Program-made: the position numbers and the translations under genes
Assembly: GCF_030848805.1 (NCBI RefSeq)
Contig: NC_092362.1
Coordinates: 12,132,157-12,196,156 of the forward strand
DNA length: 64,000 nucleotides
Direction: 5' to 3'
DNA from: Temnothorax longispinosus
Taxonomy: Eukaryota > Arthropoda > Insecta > Hymenoptera > Formicidae
Shown here: positions 1 to 12,086 of the stretch, one piece after another
Position numbering within the stretch: position 1 is the first letter of the stretch
Layout: the number at the start of each line of letters is the position of its first letter
The notes under the pieces: generated by a model
The model's input: only the letters and a program-made list of their open reading frames with translations
What the model was told of the DNA's origin: nothing
The model's database searches: none

Positions 1-926
1 TTGGGAGTACCGAGAAACGCTAGCAAACCGAGTTTTGTACCTCCGGAAAATTTGGGGGCAAAATTGTCACTATGACAAGAAAGGGGCAAAATCGGCAGGG
101 ATCAAAAAGCATAAACGACTAGCGTGACTAACCGGACGATCGAACCAACAATCGAATAAAGTCTTTATCAACTAGGTTGACCTACAGGGGCGATAAATAA
201 AGTAATCGGTCCGACGGTAAACATGGCAGACGTCCCAGACTAAGGGATGTAGTGACCACGCGAGGGGGTTAATCGATCGAACAAACCGACGATACCCGCG
301 GCGGATTGATGATGAGAAAGTCATATTAGAGTCGCAAATGACACAGAGCTACCATCGGTCGGCAGATCAGGGTGCGCGAAATACGCGAAACCGGTACCAT
401 GGCGTGAGGTATGCGAATAAAGTGATATCGATCATCAATCGCTAAATCATCGATATTACCGCGTTCGAATCGTCAAATGGATGAAAGATCCACCGCCGAA
501 CGGCGCGTCGAACGGGTAAAAAGTAGGGGAAGTCGAACCACGGAGGCGCGGTCGGACTATCCGAGGTATCCGTAGGATAATAAGCGTAATTTCGATAGAT
601 ATGCATTGTAGGCAACATATGTAAAGATAATCGGTGATCGAACGGCCAAACGAGCGGTGTCATCATGTGGAGGCGCGAACCACGAGCGAGTAACGATAAG
701 CGTGGCGTACGAAGTATGATAACCGATCCATGTAATGCGAAAATGATCATCATAAGTTATCATAGGATAATCAAGCGTGTTAACAAGCCCGAATGAACTT
801 TCAATATTTAGCGATAAATAATGGCGAGCGATACCACGATGCGATCATATGCTGCATAACGCGAGCGAGTTAGTATCAATATTGTAAGCGCAAAGTTCCC
901 TTTTTCTAAGAGATATCCGACAATTA
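1..926. other. Unassigned, CG-containing repeat-like sequence
   Basis: No convincing gene. Some phrases (for example 'ccacggaggcgcggtc' near 539) recur in the tandem block at 7950-8530 that precedes the second LTR copy. This stretch is therefore probably the internal 3' part of the same retroelement family, lying upstream of LTR copy A. The minus-strand reading frame at 442-753 has no recognisable domain. Confidence 0.35.
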
Positions 927-930
927 TTAA

Positions 931-1677
931 CCCTTCGCGTGTAACGTCGGGTCACTCGTGCCCTGGCAAAAGTGACTGTCCCCTGTAGCTCGAAGGGAGG
1001 GGGAGGGAGCGGGACCAAACTATACTGAAAAAAATTGTATACTACTAAGCTACTAGCTCCCCAAGCGCCGACAGTTTACTGCGTAAACAGCCGTTGTGAG
1101 AGCCAAACGAAATTTTGAAAGTGCACGAGTGACCCGACGTTACAAGTTACGTTGATTAAAAATAGCAAGTGAGTAAAATGTTTATTTTAATTTGGATGTT
1201 TTTTTTTACTAAAAATTCATGTTTTTTCATTGGGAAATTGATTAAAAATGAATAAAATGTGTATTTTACTGTAATTTGTACCTATTTACGTACTTTCAAA
1301 AAACGTGATTTTGATGCTCAAAACTTAAGCATCCCATTAATTTATACATACTTCTAATATTTTTTTCTTTAAAGTTCTATTCTTAAACTTAAATTTCCCG
1401 TTTAGTTTTTTAAAATATATTAATTTTTGCCAAAGTTACGATTTTTTGAAGAAAATGGTCCATTCTTCACGTTTTTATTTGTTTATATAAATATATTGTT
1501 TAAACAAATGAAAAAATCGGCAATATAGCGATTGATCCTTAAAGTAGGATAGTTAATAAAGTAACATAAATTTTTTCAGATTTTTTAAGAACACTTTAAA
1601 GTATTTTTTAGGCGTCGGACACGAGTGACCCGACGTTACAAGTTACAGGTGCCGAAAAAGACGTTACACGCGAAGGG
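931..1677. mobile_element. piggyBac-like MITE with TTAA target duplication
   Basis: The 747-bp element begins CCCTTCGCGTGTAACGTC at 931 and ends with the exact inverse at 1677. TTAA lies on both sides (927-930 and 1678-1681). TTAA duplication is the hallmark of piggyBac transposition. A subterminal motif, CACGAGTGACCCGACGTTAC, occurs directly near 1124 and 1619 and inverted near 944. The interior is AT-rich without an ORF, so the copy is non-autonomous. LTR copy B (8863-8880) matches the sequence on either side of this element without the insertion, so it serves as an approximate empty site. Confidence 0.85.
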
Positions 1678-1681
1678 TTAA

Positions 1682-2610
1682 TATGTTTAATAAATTATCT
1701 AGAAGGTAAGAAGGATCTGGAAAAACGGAATGCTGCGTAGATAGTCGTGTAATTGTGAAAGTTGTTGATCTGTAAAGTTAAGAATAACATGTTTACGAGC
1801 GATTAATGAGCCTTTTGTTCGCGGCAACACCTGCCTCAAACGAACAATAGACTACGGAATGCGGAAGCTACGAGAGGCCACATCTGGACGGCAGGTGTAC
1901 GTAGCACCTGGACGACAGATGTGCTATACGGGACGGAGTCTTGCCCAAGTGGGGATGCTGCCGGGAGACCAGGAGCCGGAGCGAAACTCACCGATCGAGG
2001 AATTCTTCGCTTGAGGGTCGTAGAGTAAAGACGTTGGGAATTCATCGCTCGTAAAGTACGGCGACTGACATAGTAACTTCTCGCGCGATATAACTTAGAC
2101 TCTGCGTTGAACCATCCCGCGGTAGACGCGTTAAATCTTATAACTTCTGAAACTTGTATCATCTGGAAATAGAATAAAATAGAGGATATTTTACTATTTG
2201 AAATAAAAATACTTAGAGTTGAAATTTATTCGAGTGCGGTTGAAACCTTACCTATACGACATACTTACCTGATCTTGATACTTACCTGTCGGCGATCCCA
2301 CACCCGTTTGGGGAGATCCAAGAAGCGTTCCAGCGAAGGTCCAGGGCGAAGTCGGCGGTGCACAGCTGCAGTCCATAGAAGGTCCGAGGTGCTGAGTCCA
2401 GCGGCGATCCAAGATCCGACGGCAAAGAGGAGACCTGAAACAGAAAAAAGGGTATAGAGGAATCAGCAGGGTCATCGAAAAAGGTGGGACAATCTCGTAC
2501 TTATAATCATCGATCCTTTCTCGGTTTAGAGGGTAAAAATTCGAGTGGCGACCGTATCGGTGACATCTTAAGACGTATGAAAGGAGGCAATAATCCTCCG
2601 TACGGTCACA
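1682..2610 (+). repeat. LTR-like repeat, copy A
   Basis: About 930 bp that aligns throughout with 8865-9785. Shared blocks include 'ccttttgttcgcggcaaca', 'agacgcgttaaatctt', an AATAAA signal near 2173 and 'acttacctgt.ggcgatccca'. The common right end reads ccgtacggtcaca, giving the CA typical of LTRs. Copy A stops at 2610, and LINE ORF2 sequence starts at the next base. The left boundary is uncertain because homology continues upstream of the clearest blocks. This is probably the 3' LTR of an element whose body lies left of the window. Confidence 0.6.
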
Positions 2611-5402
2611 TCCTAAGCTTTCTCAACCCCAGTTCCGTTGACATTAGGTATCTTGGAGTACAGAACTTTAAATCAAAAACCCATCTTGCGTAATCTAGCA
2701 TAATTTTTTCCAATTCCTTTTTTTTTCCCATCCCCAAATTTCCACTCCATACGACATCACACTCTGGACTAGGTAATTAAACAAACTTCCTCTTCTTATG
2801 AAGTCATCTTTACATATCCGTTCTCCAAGATCCCACGTCCTATTTACTGCAATCCTACCTTTCCTAGCTAATTCCTTAATGTGATCTTTGCAATTCCCTC
2901 TATAAACACAAAACCTAAATATTTAAAAGTCCTAACCTCTTCTATCTTCTTTTCTCTTCATTTCCATTTCTCTTTCTTCTCCCTACTTTCTTTGTTAAAC
3001 ACTAACATCTTTGTTTTATTGGTACATAATATCATTTTCCTCCGTTTTAGAAACCTTTTTATTGTGTCCATCATGTCTAACATTGCTGTTCTATTCTTTG
3101 CTACGAACACCGTATCATCCGCATATTCTAGCGACCATACTCTAGTGTTTCCTAACTTTACGCCTCCTATCCTTCTTTCCTCTAGCTCTTTTCTAATGTC
3201 CGCTATATACAAATTAAATTGAAGTGGACTCATTACACAACCCTGTCTGACTTCTTTTGTTATTCTGAATTTCTTCGTCAGGCCCTCTTTTGTTCTTATT
3301 GCAACTTCAGTCACATCATATATTGCTTCTATTCTCCTTATAAGTTCTTCATCTATTTTCTTTTCCCTCAAGATCTTCCATAATTGCTCTCTTTCCACCT
3401 TGTCAAATGCCGCTTTTAGGTTTACGAATAAGGCATACAATTTGTCTTTCTTTCCCTCCTTATCTACTCTTTGGACCAGGTGATCCAGGACAAAGATGTT
3501 ATCCACCGTTGCCCTCCCACCTCTGAAACCCCTGGCTCTCTGGAAGCAGATCCTTCAGATCCACCTCCCTCTCCAGACGGCATCTGAGGACCTCCTCATA
3601 TATCTTATACGCAGAGCAAAGAAGCGAGATTCCTCTGTAATTTTCTACCTTTTCCTCATCTCCCCTTTTGTGTAACGAAACTATGATTGACGTTTTCCAG
3701 TCTTCAGGTAGCTCTCCTTCTCTCCAGATGTGTTTCAGCAGGTCCACCAACTTCCTCTTAACTGAGTCGCCTCCATACATCCAGGCTTCCATTGGTATTC
3801 TATCGATACCTGTGGCCCTATTCCTCAATTTCCTTTTGATAGCCTTTTCTATTTCTTCTTCGTTCAACTGTAGTTTTGGCTGTTTGACTTCTTCTTTTTT
3901 TTCACTTATTCCTTTTCTGTTCGGTTGTATCTTCTCCTTATCCGTATATTCCAATAGCTCCTTAAAATAATTTGTCTACTTATTTCCTCCGATGTTATTT
4001 ATTTTCCTTACCTTTTTCCTTTTTTTTGTTTATTTTCCATACTTCAGCTCCGTTCTTTATATTCTTTAGTTCTTCTTCTTTCATTGCCCTCTTCTCCTTC
4101 CTCTTCTGTTCGAGTAGGGTCTTCAAGTTTCTTCTTTCTTCCAGATATCTTCCTCTATCTAGTTTTCTCACTCTCCATTCCTTATAAAGTTTTTTCACGC
4201 TCCTTTTCTTCCTTGTACATTCCTTGTTCCATCAATTTTTGTGGTCCATCTCTCTCCTCGTCGTATTTACCCTTTTCTTTACCATAGCCTCATGTACTAT
4301 ATTTTTAAGATTTGTCCATTTTTCCTCTATAGTTTCTTCTTGCTGTGTCTCCACAAATATATTCTTGTTCGTTTTCTCCTTATATCTCCTTATTGCCTCC
4401 TTATCCCAACGGATCCTTCATCTTCCTTTTGTTGACTCTGCGTCGTCTGTGTTAGTCACCTTTTCTACTTCCTCTCTTTTTTTTTATCCTCAATTGTCGC
4501 ACAGACAGGCATGTGGTCCGAGTCCACCCTCGCATCTACCTCGAATTTGTCTATTCTATGATACATTCTCTCGCAAACTATCATATAGTCTATCATCGTA
4601 TTTCCTCTCGCTCCTACAAAAGTATATTCGCCGTTCCAGTCGCCGTTCGTTGTACCGTTTAGTAAGTACCATCCTTTACTCTGTATAAAATCTATTAAGT
4701 TCTTACCCCCTGTCCCTATTAGTGCCGTTTAGTAAGTACCATCCTTTACTCTGTATAAAATCTATTAAGTACCTACCCCCTGTACCTATTATTTTGTCTT
4801 TACTTCTCCTCCTATGTTACCTTCCTCTTCTTCTCCCCCCCCCCCAATTTCCCTGTTCTTATATTAAAATCCCCTCTTATTATAATATGCTCTCTATCCT
4901 TCTTTCCTAACCATCTCTCTATTGTCTCCTCCGCCCTACTCCAATTATCCTTATTGTAGACCAAAATAATGTTAATTTTTTCGCCGTTCGTCAAGATTTT
5001 CGACAGTATTAGACCTTCTTCCTCATTTTTAATCATTGTTGATTCTAATTCCCCCCAGCTTTTTCTTCTTCCCAATACAAAACCTCCTATCGCTCTGCCT
5101 TTCTTTTTTATTCTCTTCGCATAACTGCACACCCATTCGTGTGTGTTCGGCAATAAACTTTTAATATTATCCCATTTTTCTGCGTCTACCCATGTTTCGC
5201 TTAAACTTACAAAATCGAATTCTCTGATATATCTCCAGAAATCTCTATCTTTGTTTACTAATCCTGCTACATTCCAGAAGAGTATTTCAATCTTTCCTCT
5301 TCTCTTACGACCGTTATCTCTCTCCCTTTCTCCCTCTTCCTCATTATATACATTATCCACGTTATCTGCGTCCGCCACCACCTCATCTCTACACGTCTCC
5401 AC
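2611..5402 (-). pseudogene. LINE ORF2: AP-type endonuclease plus reverse transcriptase, frameshifted
   Basis: The endonuclease domain runs from about 5300 to 4470. It shows ILFWNVAGL, the SETW segment, a GDFN motif near 4870, and then IDYMI and SDHMPV near the end of the domain. The linker (4198-3995) is highly charged. The reverse transcriptase starts near 3880 with the ATGIDRIPMEAW segment. It continues through ENYRGISLL and NLKAAFDKVERE to YADD near 3120, and the thumb segment FKYLGFVF lies near 2910. The chain continues to 2611 in another frame through SVMSYGVEIW. Frameshifts fall near 3500, 2955 and within 4200-4800. A roughly 71-bp tandem duplication (4657-4790) sits inside the endonuclease region. 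The protein nicks target DNA and reverse transcribes its own RNA. The clade was not settled; R1/Jockey-like is likely. Confidence 0.85.
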
Positions 5403-5509
5403 TGCTTGGCTTCCCTTTATAAATTTTTCTTTTCTATCTGCTTATTTTCTTTCTCGCTGCATACATACTTCCTACCTTGTACCTCTAGCTTCCTATAACC
5501 TATTTTTAC

Positions 5510-6548
5510 CTACTTTCCTTCTGTTTTCTTTTTCCATGCCCTTTCTTTTATCCGTCTTTGTACCTCTCTGTCCTCAAAGATCAGGTCGTGATCTATGAAA
5601 ATTTTCTTGGTTCCCAACTTCTTCTCCTTCATGATGCTATCCTTCGATTCCCAGCAGTCCATTTCAACTATTACTATCTCTTTTCCTTCTTTGCCTGTTG
5701 ACCGCATCTTCTTTACTCCCGCTTTTGCACCAAACTCCCTCTCAAGAAACGTCTCCGCTGTGTCTATTAAGTTCTTGTTTTCCACTTTATGTAATCCTCT
5801 GATCACTAGATTATTTTTTTTCCTTCCTTTCCTTCATATTTCTTTCTCTCTTCCTAACCATCTCCGCCACCTTTCCCACAATCTCCTCCATTTTGCCGCC
5901 GATCGCCTCTTCCGTTGTGTTTTCACTTCTTCGTTCGATCTTCGATAGTCTCCCTTCTATCTTATCCATTCTTTCCTCTATCTTTTCTTCTTTTTTTTTT
6001 CCATCTCTCTTCTAAGACGCTCATCCTCTCTCTTATCTGTCTCATCTCGTCCCTCAGGTCCCTCATCTCGTCTCTAATTTCTCTCAGGATTGCTAATAGC
6101 GAACCATCTTTTTCATCCTTCTTTGTTACCGACAGATCTCCTTCCTCTTCTCTCTTCTTACCTGCAGCACCAACTCCTTCTTTCGATTTGTCTATCCTGG
6201 TGGCGTTCTCACAGTTTTGTTATCTTTCTTAAAAATTTCCTTCACAAGTTGTTCTTTTTCCTCTCTTTTCTTCTTAGCTTTTGCTAACTCACATGCCGTG
6301 CTGTTGTCACTTGTCATAAACTCCAATATGCTGATCGAGCTCGATCTTTTTCTCATTCTTAACTCTTCCTTTGTAAGTCTTCCTTTTCCTCTCTTTTCTT
6401 CTTTTGGAGTGGCAAAAATTTCTTTACCCGTTTTCTCACTGCTTGGACTATCTAAAGTTGTAGCCGGATTCACATCTTTATTTCTTATTGCTGCATTCTC
6501 ACTCTCGCCTGCCTCTCCCTCCATCCTGTCCGTCGCTCGTTCACGCAC
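5510..6548 (-). pseudogene. LINE ORF1 remnant
   Basis: The N-terminal part (6548-6192) is a hydrophilic, Lys/Glu-rich chain beginning MRERATDRMEGE. The C-terminal part (5806-5510) reads IRGLHKVENKNLIDTAETFL and continues as an alternating charged domain that looks like the RRM-type RNA-binding region of LINE ORF1 proteins. The two parts are in different frames, and the low-complexity stretch between them (6190-5810) has lost its frame. ORF1 proteins bind element RNA. Its place just upstream of the endonuclease-RT frame supports the call, though the sequence alone is weakly diagnostic. Confidence 0.6.
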
Positions 6549-6966
6549 TCCTTCTAGTCAATCTCCTTAACCGCTGCCTATATACCTAGACTGTTCCGTC
6601 TAGTGTCGCTACCTACTCTATGCGTGACGCAAATTTCGCTCCCTTTTGGAACACACAGCGTTATTCTCCTGCCTTCTCTCACCTAACCTCTCCCTCTCTC
6701 TAAAACATTTAACGCTCTTTTCCTTCACTAATTAATATTTCCTTGCTACATCTATTATCCTATCCTAAATTTAAGTTTTTCTTCCTACCTTTCTATCGGT
6801 TTAACGCCTATCTCGCCTCCTATTTCCTTCTAAACTCTCGCCTAATTTATCCGCAACTCTCACACGCATGCACAACACACACGTTTCACTATCCAAGTCT
6901 CCTTAATGTAGGTATTAAAAAAAAAGCAGAATCTGTTTTAAGTTGAGTTAAGCTTCTTACATTTTT

Positions 6967-7320
6967 ATGTACTATTTACATTTTTGCGCGTTATCCGACG
7001 TTATAATATTTCTGATCAGTTTATTGATCGAATTTATGATTACCTTGCAGCCGACGGCTGCAATCGTGCCGACTCCCGCGATGCGCAAGCAGGGGCCGAC
7101 CGTCCTGGAGGACAGAATCTTACCACAGCCGCTCGTCAAGCCGAAAATGAAGACGGGGAAGAAGCCCGTCGTCAAGTCAACGGAGCGGGACACCGAAAGA
7201 GCCAGCCCGACGGATCTGCGGGCGCAACAGCGATTGATACAAGCGGCGTACAAGACGCGACGAGGGTGTCGTGTCGACTGTAATAGACAAACAGTAAAAC
7301 TAACGATTAAGTGCGTGTAA
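6967..7320 (+). other. Short open frame, function unknown
   Basis: A 117-codon plus-strand frame. It starts with a hydrophobic stretch, but its last 85 residues are basic and proline-rich, starting near ITLQPTAAIVPTP. It sits between the LINE 5' end and the 3' region of LTR copy B, so it could be the end of a polyprotein of that retroelement. No domain was recognised, and the opposite strand is open over the same bases, so coding is unproven. Confidence 0.2.
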
Positions 7321-7329
7321 ATAAAGTGT

Positions 7330-7950
7330 AGCATTATTTCTATATTTCTTTCAAATGTCAGGTGATAAATACGACGAAAGTCGGTAATAGTGTTAAAAGG
7401 GTCGATATGACTACGTATCTATGTAGAGTATCGAGAGGACAGAAATGTATTCTTTTGTTTGCATTAAGATTAACGGGAAAAGAGAACCCGGTCCCCGGAG
7501 GACAAGTTTAGTTTCGTTGTTGTGATTTGACTCAGGCGTCGGTCAAAGAATGTCATTAATTTCACAAAGTTTACGTTTAAGAAAGATTTCCAAGTTTTGT
7601 TTAAGATTAACGGCAGAATTGTTCCTTTTAATTAACCGATCGATTAAGGTTAAATAAAACCAAGTATGAGTTTGCGATGTTCCGTGGTACACGTAACATA
7701 GCCTTAAAGGCAAACGAACGAGAAGTTCGTACCGCGAGCGAGGCGATACGGGCATGAGAATCATGTTATGCGTAGGCACGCGAGTAGGATTAAAGGCGAG
7801 TGCATAATGCAAGACGGTCTATGACCGTCAAATCATTGAAGATATCCACGAGCGAAGGTGGAGAATAAAACTACCGGTGTGGATAGCGAAACTGTATTTC
7901 TGCTTTCGCGTACCTTTCCTATCCCCGATAACAAGCTCAGCGGCGTGAGC
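7330..7950. other. No gene seen
   Basis: A moderately GC-rich stretch between the short frame and the tandem block. It is probably an internal or 3' untranslated part of the LTR element ending at 9785. Confidence 0.3.
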
Positions 7951-8530
7951 AAATGCGAAATTGGAATTTGACGCGCGCGCGAAAAGGCCACCGTCCAAAA
8001 CGAAGGTGCCACGGGGCGTGGTCAGCGGATTAGGCATACCACAGATCCGATTGGCGAGATAACGACGCAAACGCGATGGGGGTATCGCTGTCAACGCGAA
8101 ATGGCAATCGGTCCGCCAGCCGAGCGCGCACATCCCGAAATGGTGATACCACGGAGGCGCGGTCAGCAATTTCGGACAGCCACCTACCCGAGGGGCAAGA
8201 CATGAATGTAAACGCGAGGCAGGCATCGCGGCCAACGCGAAATAACCATCGGTCCGCGAGCCGAACATATACAATCCAAGATGGAGATACCACGGATGCG
8301 CGGTCAGCAATTTCGGGCAGCCACCTATCCGAGGGGCAAGGCGTGGGTGTAAACGCGTTATAGGCACCAAAGTCAACGCGAGATGACCATCGGTCAGCGA
8401 ATCGAGCGCGTAGGATCCGAGATGGCGGTACCATGTGGGCATGGTCAGCGGTTACGACCAGCCAGCGATACGATTGGCGGGGCGTAGGCGTAAGCAAGTT
8501 GCGGGCGTTGCGATAGAGACGCCAAATGAC
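7950..8530. repeat. Degenerate tandem repeat, about 140-bp unit
   Basis: Four diverged units follow one another, each with an 'aacgcgaaatg.caatcggtc' block, a 'gatacca(c)ggaggcgcggtcagcaatttcgg' block and 'gccacctacccgaggggcaag'. Both strands stay open over long stretches because the unit lacks stops in some frames. It lies upstream of LTR copy B, and related phrases occur before copy A. Confidence 0.7.
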
Positions 8531-8864
8531 CATTGGCCAGCGGGCTAGACGCGTAAATGGAGAGATCGCGATCCACGGTCGGTACGTGAAAAAACGGCTA
8601 CCATATCGGCGTAATCCAATCACCTGGTCGGTCGATTGGGACGGTATGATTGTTGCGGGCGATCGATATGTCGGGCCGGGGCCGATTAAAGTAAACGGAG
8701 TTACCACAAATGGTATTTCATGGTGCCACGCGGAGATAAGATAGAGCGCACCGAAAGCCGCGGATGACCCAGGTGAGCAAAACGCGTCACGAAGAATTGT
8801 TTCATGCGTTGATCGATAGAATAAATCATGTACATGCAGTCCCCGTTCCAGCAGTAGCAACAAT

Positions 8865-9785
8865 AATATGTTTAAAATTAATTAAAGATTAATCAATGAT
8901 TATGGGAAATAGGACACTGCGTAGAAGCGTAAAGGAACCGTCGAAAAGGTATGCGCAAATATTTATTCCGAAACCTGTTGACTCGTACAAGTATGCGAAT
9001 AACAAGTTACAATGGGCCTTTTGTTCGCGGCAACATCTGGCACGGCGAACAATAGCGATGGAACGCGGAAGCGACGAACACCACCTGCGGACGTGGGACG
9101 AGCAGGTGCGACGCAGATGTAAAGGGGCGTATCCGCGCTAGAGTGGGGTACCAGCTCCGAAGTCGGGAGCCGGAGCGGAGCCCAAGGTTCGAGGATTATT
9201 CGTCGGGACTCCGAGTAGTACGGTCGATTCGTCTTTGAGCTCCAAGAGCGCTTGGTAGTAGATACTTATACTCGGCGTAGATTATCCCGTGGCAGACGCG
9301 TTAAATCTTTAAGACCCTAGAGTATTGAAATCTTGTATTCTCTGGAAATCGAATAAAGTAAATGATATTTTACTATTTAAAAAAGAAATACATTTATTTA
9401 AATTCACTCGTGTGCGGTCAACTTACCAAATCGATATACCTACCTGATCCTAATACTTACCTGTTGGCGATCCCACATCCGTGCGGGGAGATCCTGAAGC
9501 GGTCCAGCGAAGGTCCGGCGACACAGTCAGCGGTGCACAGCTGCAGTCCAGAGGAGGTCCGTAGTGCTTGGTCCAGCGGCGATCCTAGATCCGGTGGCAA
9601 AGAGGCAATCTGAAACAGAAGGAGAAAAGGGGAATCAGCGGCGCGTTGAAAGGTTGGAAATCTCTAAATTCTTACCATAATTTTCATAATCCTTTCTCGG
9701 TTTCTCGGGATAAAATCGAGTAGCGACCGTGTCAGTGACACTAATATTGATATCAAGAGGAGCATCACACCTCCGTACGGTTACA
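8865..9785 (+). repeat. LTR-like repeat, copy B
   Basis: The partner of 1682-2610 in the same orientation, about 7.2 kb away. It ends ccgtacggttaca at 9785 and contains an AATAAA near 9352. The copies differ by many substitutions and small indels, so they are old or come from different insertions. The sequence upstream of both copies is also related, which fits two separate 3' ends of one family better than the two LTRs of a single element. Confidence 0.6.
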
Positions 9786-9973
9786 ACCTAACTTCAATGA
9801 GAGTTACTATTTTCACGAGCACATTATCATAGAGTTTTATTGACGTAATAAAAATTTGCCCAAGTTGATATTCTCGCGCAATATACTTACTTTCATTGTA
9901 TACTTTAATAAATTTTTATTGCTTTAATAATATCACATCTCATTGTGTGTCATTACTCTAAATCTAAAATGTT

Positions 9974-10149
9974 ACTTTTATACACGCATATATGTAATTT
10001 GGTGAAGGTATTTTTTACACGTTTCTTGCCGTTTATAATCACATTATATAACGTGATATACGTGATTTAAAATCACGTACGTATGTACGGCAAGAAACGT
10101 GTAAAAAAAGTGCTTTCATCAAATTACACATATACATGTGTATAAAAGT
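9974..10149. repeat. Imperfect inverted repeat (MITE-like hairpin)
   Basis: The left arm contains acacgtttcttgccgt (about 10017-10032) and the right arm its inverse (about 10091-10107). Pairing extends outward to acttttataca and tgtataaaagt. The centre is 'cacattatataacgtg'. No ORF. It is probably a palindromic MITE. Confidence 0.65.
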
Positions 10150-10440
10150 GGCTGCGACCCTTTTTTACACATTTATAGGCGCATTAAAAATCACACACAT
10201 AATTAAGTTACACATTTCTAGCTGTGTGACAAGTCACACACGCTAATATAATCAAACACTTATTCGTGCGTGAAAAAGTAACACATTAACAGACGTCTTA
10301 AAACGGCGGACACACATCACACGCGATAAAGTGTGTGATATTCACGCACTACTTCTAACAGTGAAAATAAGGTAGAGAATAACGTAAGTCGCGAAAGGCT
10401 ATATATCTTACATTTTTTTACGTCTTACGTTTTTCTATGT

Positions 10441-10720
10441 ATGCTTTACTTTATGTCCACGCTACAGACGTCTCGTTCTTTGTCATCAGCCGAACGCTGC
10501 CCTTGCGGCAACCCAATGCAAAATATTAAGCATGTAATATTTAATTGCGGATTGTACTGCAGTAAAGCCTCTTATTTAGTTAAATACAGTGAGGAGTTAA
10601 ATACATTGAAACCTTTCCTCAATCTCCAAGAGATATTCTCCCATTTTTAAATAATCCCTCTTATCAATTCATCCGTCTTCTCCTCGCAACTTGCAAGTCT
10701 ATGGACCCCCCCTTAGAGAG
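10441..10720 (+). pseudogene. LINE ORF2 C-terminal remnant
   Basis: The frame carries RCPCGN, then IKHVIFNC about ten residues later. This is the Cys/His cluster found after RNase H or at the C-terminus of many R1/I-type LINE proteins. After a stop near 10650 the match continues in another frame as RLLLATCKSM. Only the extreme 3' end is present, as expected for a 5'-truncated insertion that then decayed. Confidence 0.6.
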
Positions 10721-10759
10721 AGCCGAAGAGTTTAATCGGAGGATCATGTTAATCGGAGG

Positions 10760-11135
10760 TGGTGAATCGGCCCATATCTACAGTGAGGAAATAATAATCA
10801 ATATCGAGTCAAAATCGATTTATTCTGAGTAAAAAAGTCATCGAAAGTTGTGCCATAAATCAATCGAAATTGATAAATATTTTAATTACTTTTTGATATA
10901 CGTTTTCGACGTCAATTAGACGTCGATTCGATGGGTTATTTCTCGCTGGGATATATTGGGCTCAATACAGGCCCGGGATCCAAAATCCAATAAGATCGTC
11001 TATTGGCTCCTTTCGAACCTTTCAACTTTTATCTGAAACACTTTTCCAATAAACCAATACTTTCTGAGATAATTGGTGGAAATAATTGGCACACGAAATA
11101 AAACCTTATTATATACATATACATATATATATATA
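10760..11135. other. AT-rich, no gene seen
   Basis: Contains a short palindrome (tcgacgtcaattagacgtcga, about 10908-10928) and several ATCGAT-like words but no supported feature. Confidence 0.4.
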
Positions 11136-11352
11136 TACAAATCGATTATTATGAGGACAAAATTTGATATAAAGTGATTACTTTGGGGACAAACGATTAC
11201 TTTGAGACCCGTCCTCATTATTTTATACACAAATAGATTACTTTGAGGACTGTTCCCAAAGTAATCGTATATGAGAAAAGATTACTTTGGGGACTGTCCC
11301 CAAAGTAATCGTATATAAGAAAAGATTACTTTGGGGACTGTCCCCAATCATG
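11136..11352. repeat. 44-bp tandem repeat of a perfect hairpin
   Basis: The unit 'aaaagattactttggggac' + 'tgtccccaaagtaatcgta' + 'tatgag' repeats about every 44 bp (starts near 11232, 11276 and 11320). Diverged half-units lie at 11150-11230. Within each unit, attactttgggga and tccccaaagtaat form a perfect inverted repeat around a two-base centre. Confidence 0.8.
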
Positions 11353-11359
11353 TATAAGA

Positions 11360-12080
11360 AAGGATTTTGGAAACCTATCAATTAACAGGTTACCAAAGAA
11401 ATCCTGTCTTATTTAGTTATATATATACTATTATTTTAGGGACAGTGACTTTGTTAAGTATGATAACAAAACTACATATAATAATTTCCAATTTCACAAA
11501 ACATTTGTTAAGGGGTTGGGAAACAGAAAAAACATATAATACGTGTTTGTGTATTTTACTATTTACTCAGGCATTTAACGGTTGAAAAAATATTCAATGA
11601 TAAAAAAGTGTCTTATATACATAATAGCTTGGAAAAATCCTTTCTTTTGTAATTTTAAATCTTCTCGACACTTTTGCTTTTTTAACTTATATTAGTTCAG
11701 CTACAAAGAGAAAACCTCAAGAAACACGATAGTGTGCGCGCTAAATGCAAACATCAGCGCATGAGTATGAAATCACGTCGTGTATCTTTACGCGTGCCGT
11801 CGAATTGAGCAGATACACATTTATCAGATCAAAATAATAACTGAATCGATCGACTTCTTAGTAGACTGAATCAATTGCTTGAGATCATATTGTTGTGCAA
11901 GAAAAGTGTCTATTCTTGATGATTTAAAGAGCACTTGTTAGTTTATACTTTGCTCTATTGAAATTATCTGATTTTATTAATGCTAGTTATACATTTCTGT
12001 TATTTGAGACGATAAAGAGTGAAGAAACCGAAAGCTAAGGTCGTGACGTTCCACCAGATTCTCGTGCACTTTTTCGTCTT
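11360..12080. other. No gene seen
   Basis: AT-rich sequence. The small plus-strand frame at 11367-11585 is rich in hydrophobic codons and matches no family I recognise. Confidence 0.4.
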
Positions 12081-12086
12081 AATATA

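Larger units (their letters stand above)
2611..6960 (-). mobile_element. Decayed LINE (non-LTR retrotransposon), 3' part missing
   Basis: Read on the minus strand, this holds a 5' untranslated stretch (about 6960-6550), ORF1 (about 6548-5510) and ORF2 (5402-2611) with endonuclease and reverse transcriptase. It ends abruptly inside ORF2 at the edge of LTR copy A. LINEs normally truncate at the 5' end, so loss of the 3' end points to later disruption, most simply insertion of the LTR element into ORF2. Several frameshifts are present, so it is inactive. Confidence 0.85.

Noticed and set aside
2881..6570. Many plus-strand Ser/Phe/Leu-rich frames
   Set aside because: Antisense of the A-rich LINE coding strand; no domain.
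7828..8863. Long minus-strand frames of 204 and 277 codons
   Set aside because: Both run through a 140-bp tandem repeat in two different frames, as expected when a repeat unit lacks stops; no domain.
1682..9785. Single LTR retrotransposon bounded by the two LTR copies
   Set aside because: Sequence upstream of both copies is related and the interval is mostly a reverse-oriented LINE, so two separate 3' ends fit better.
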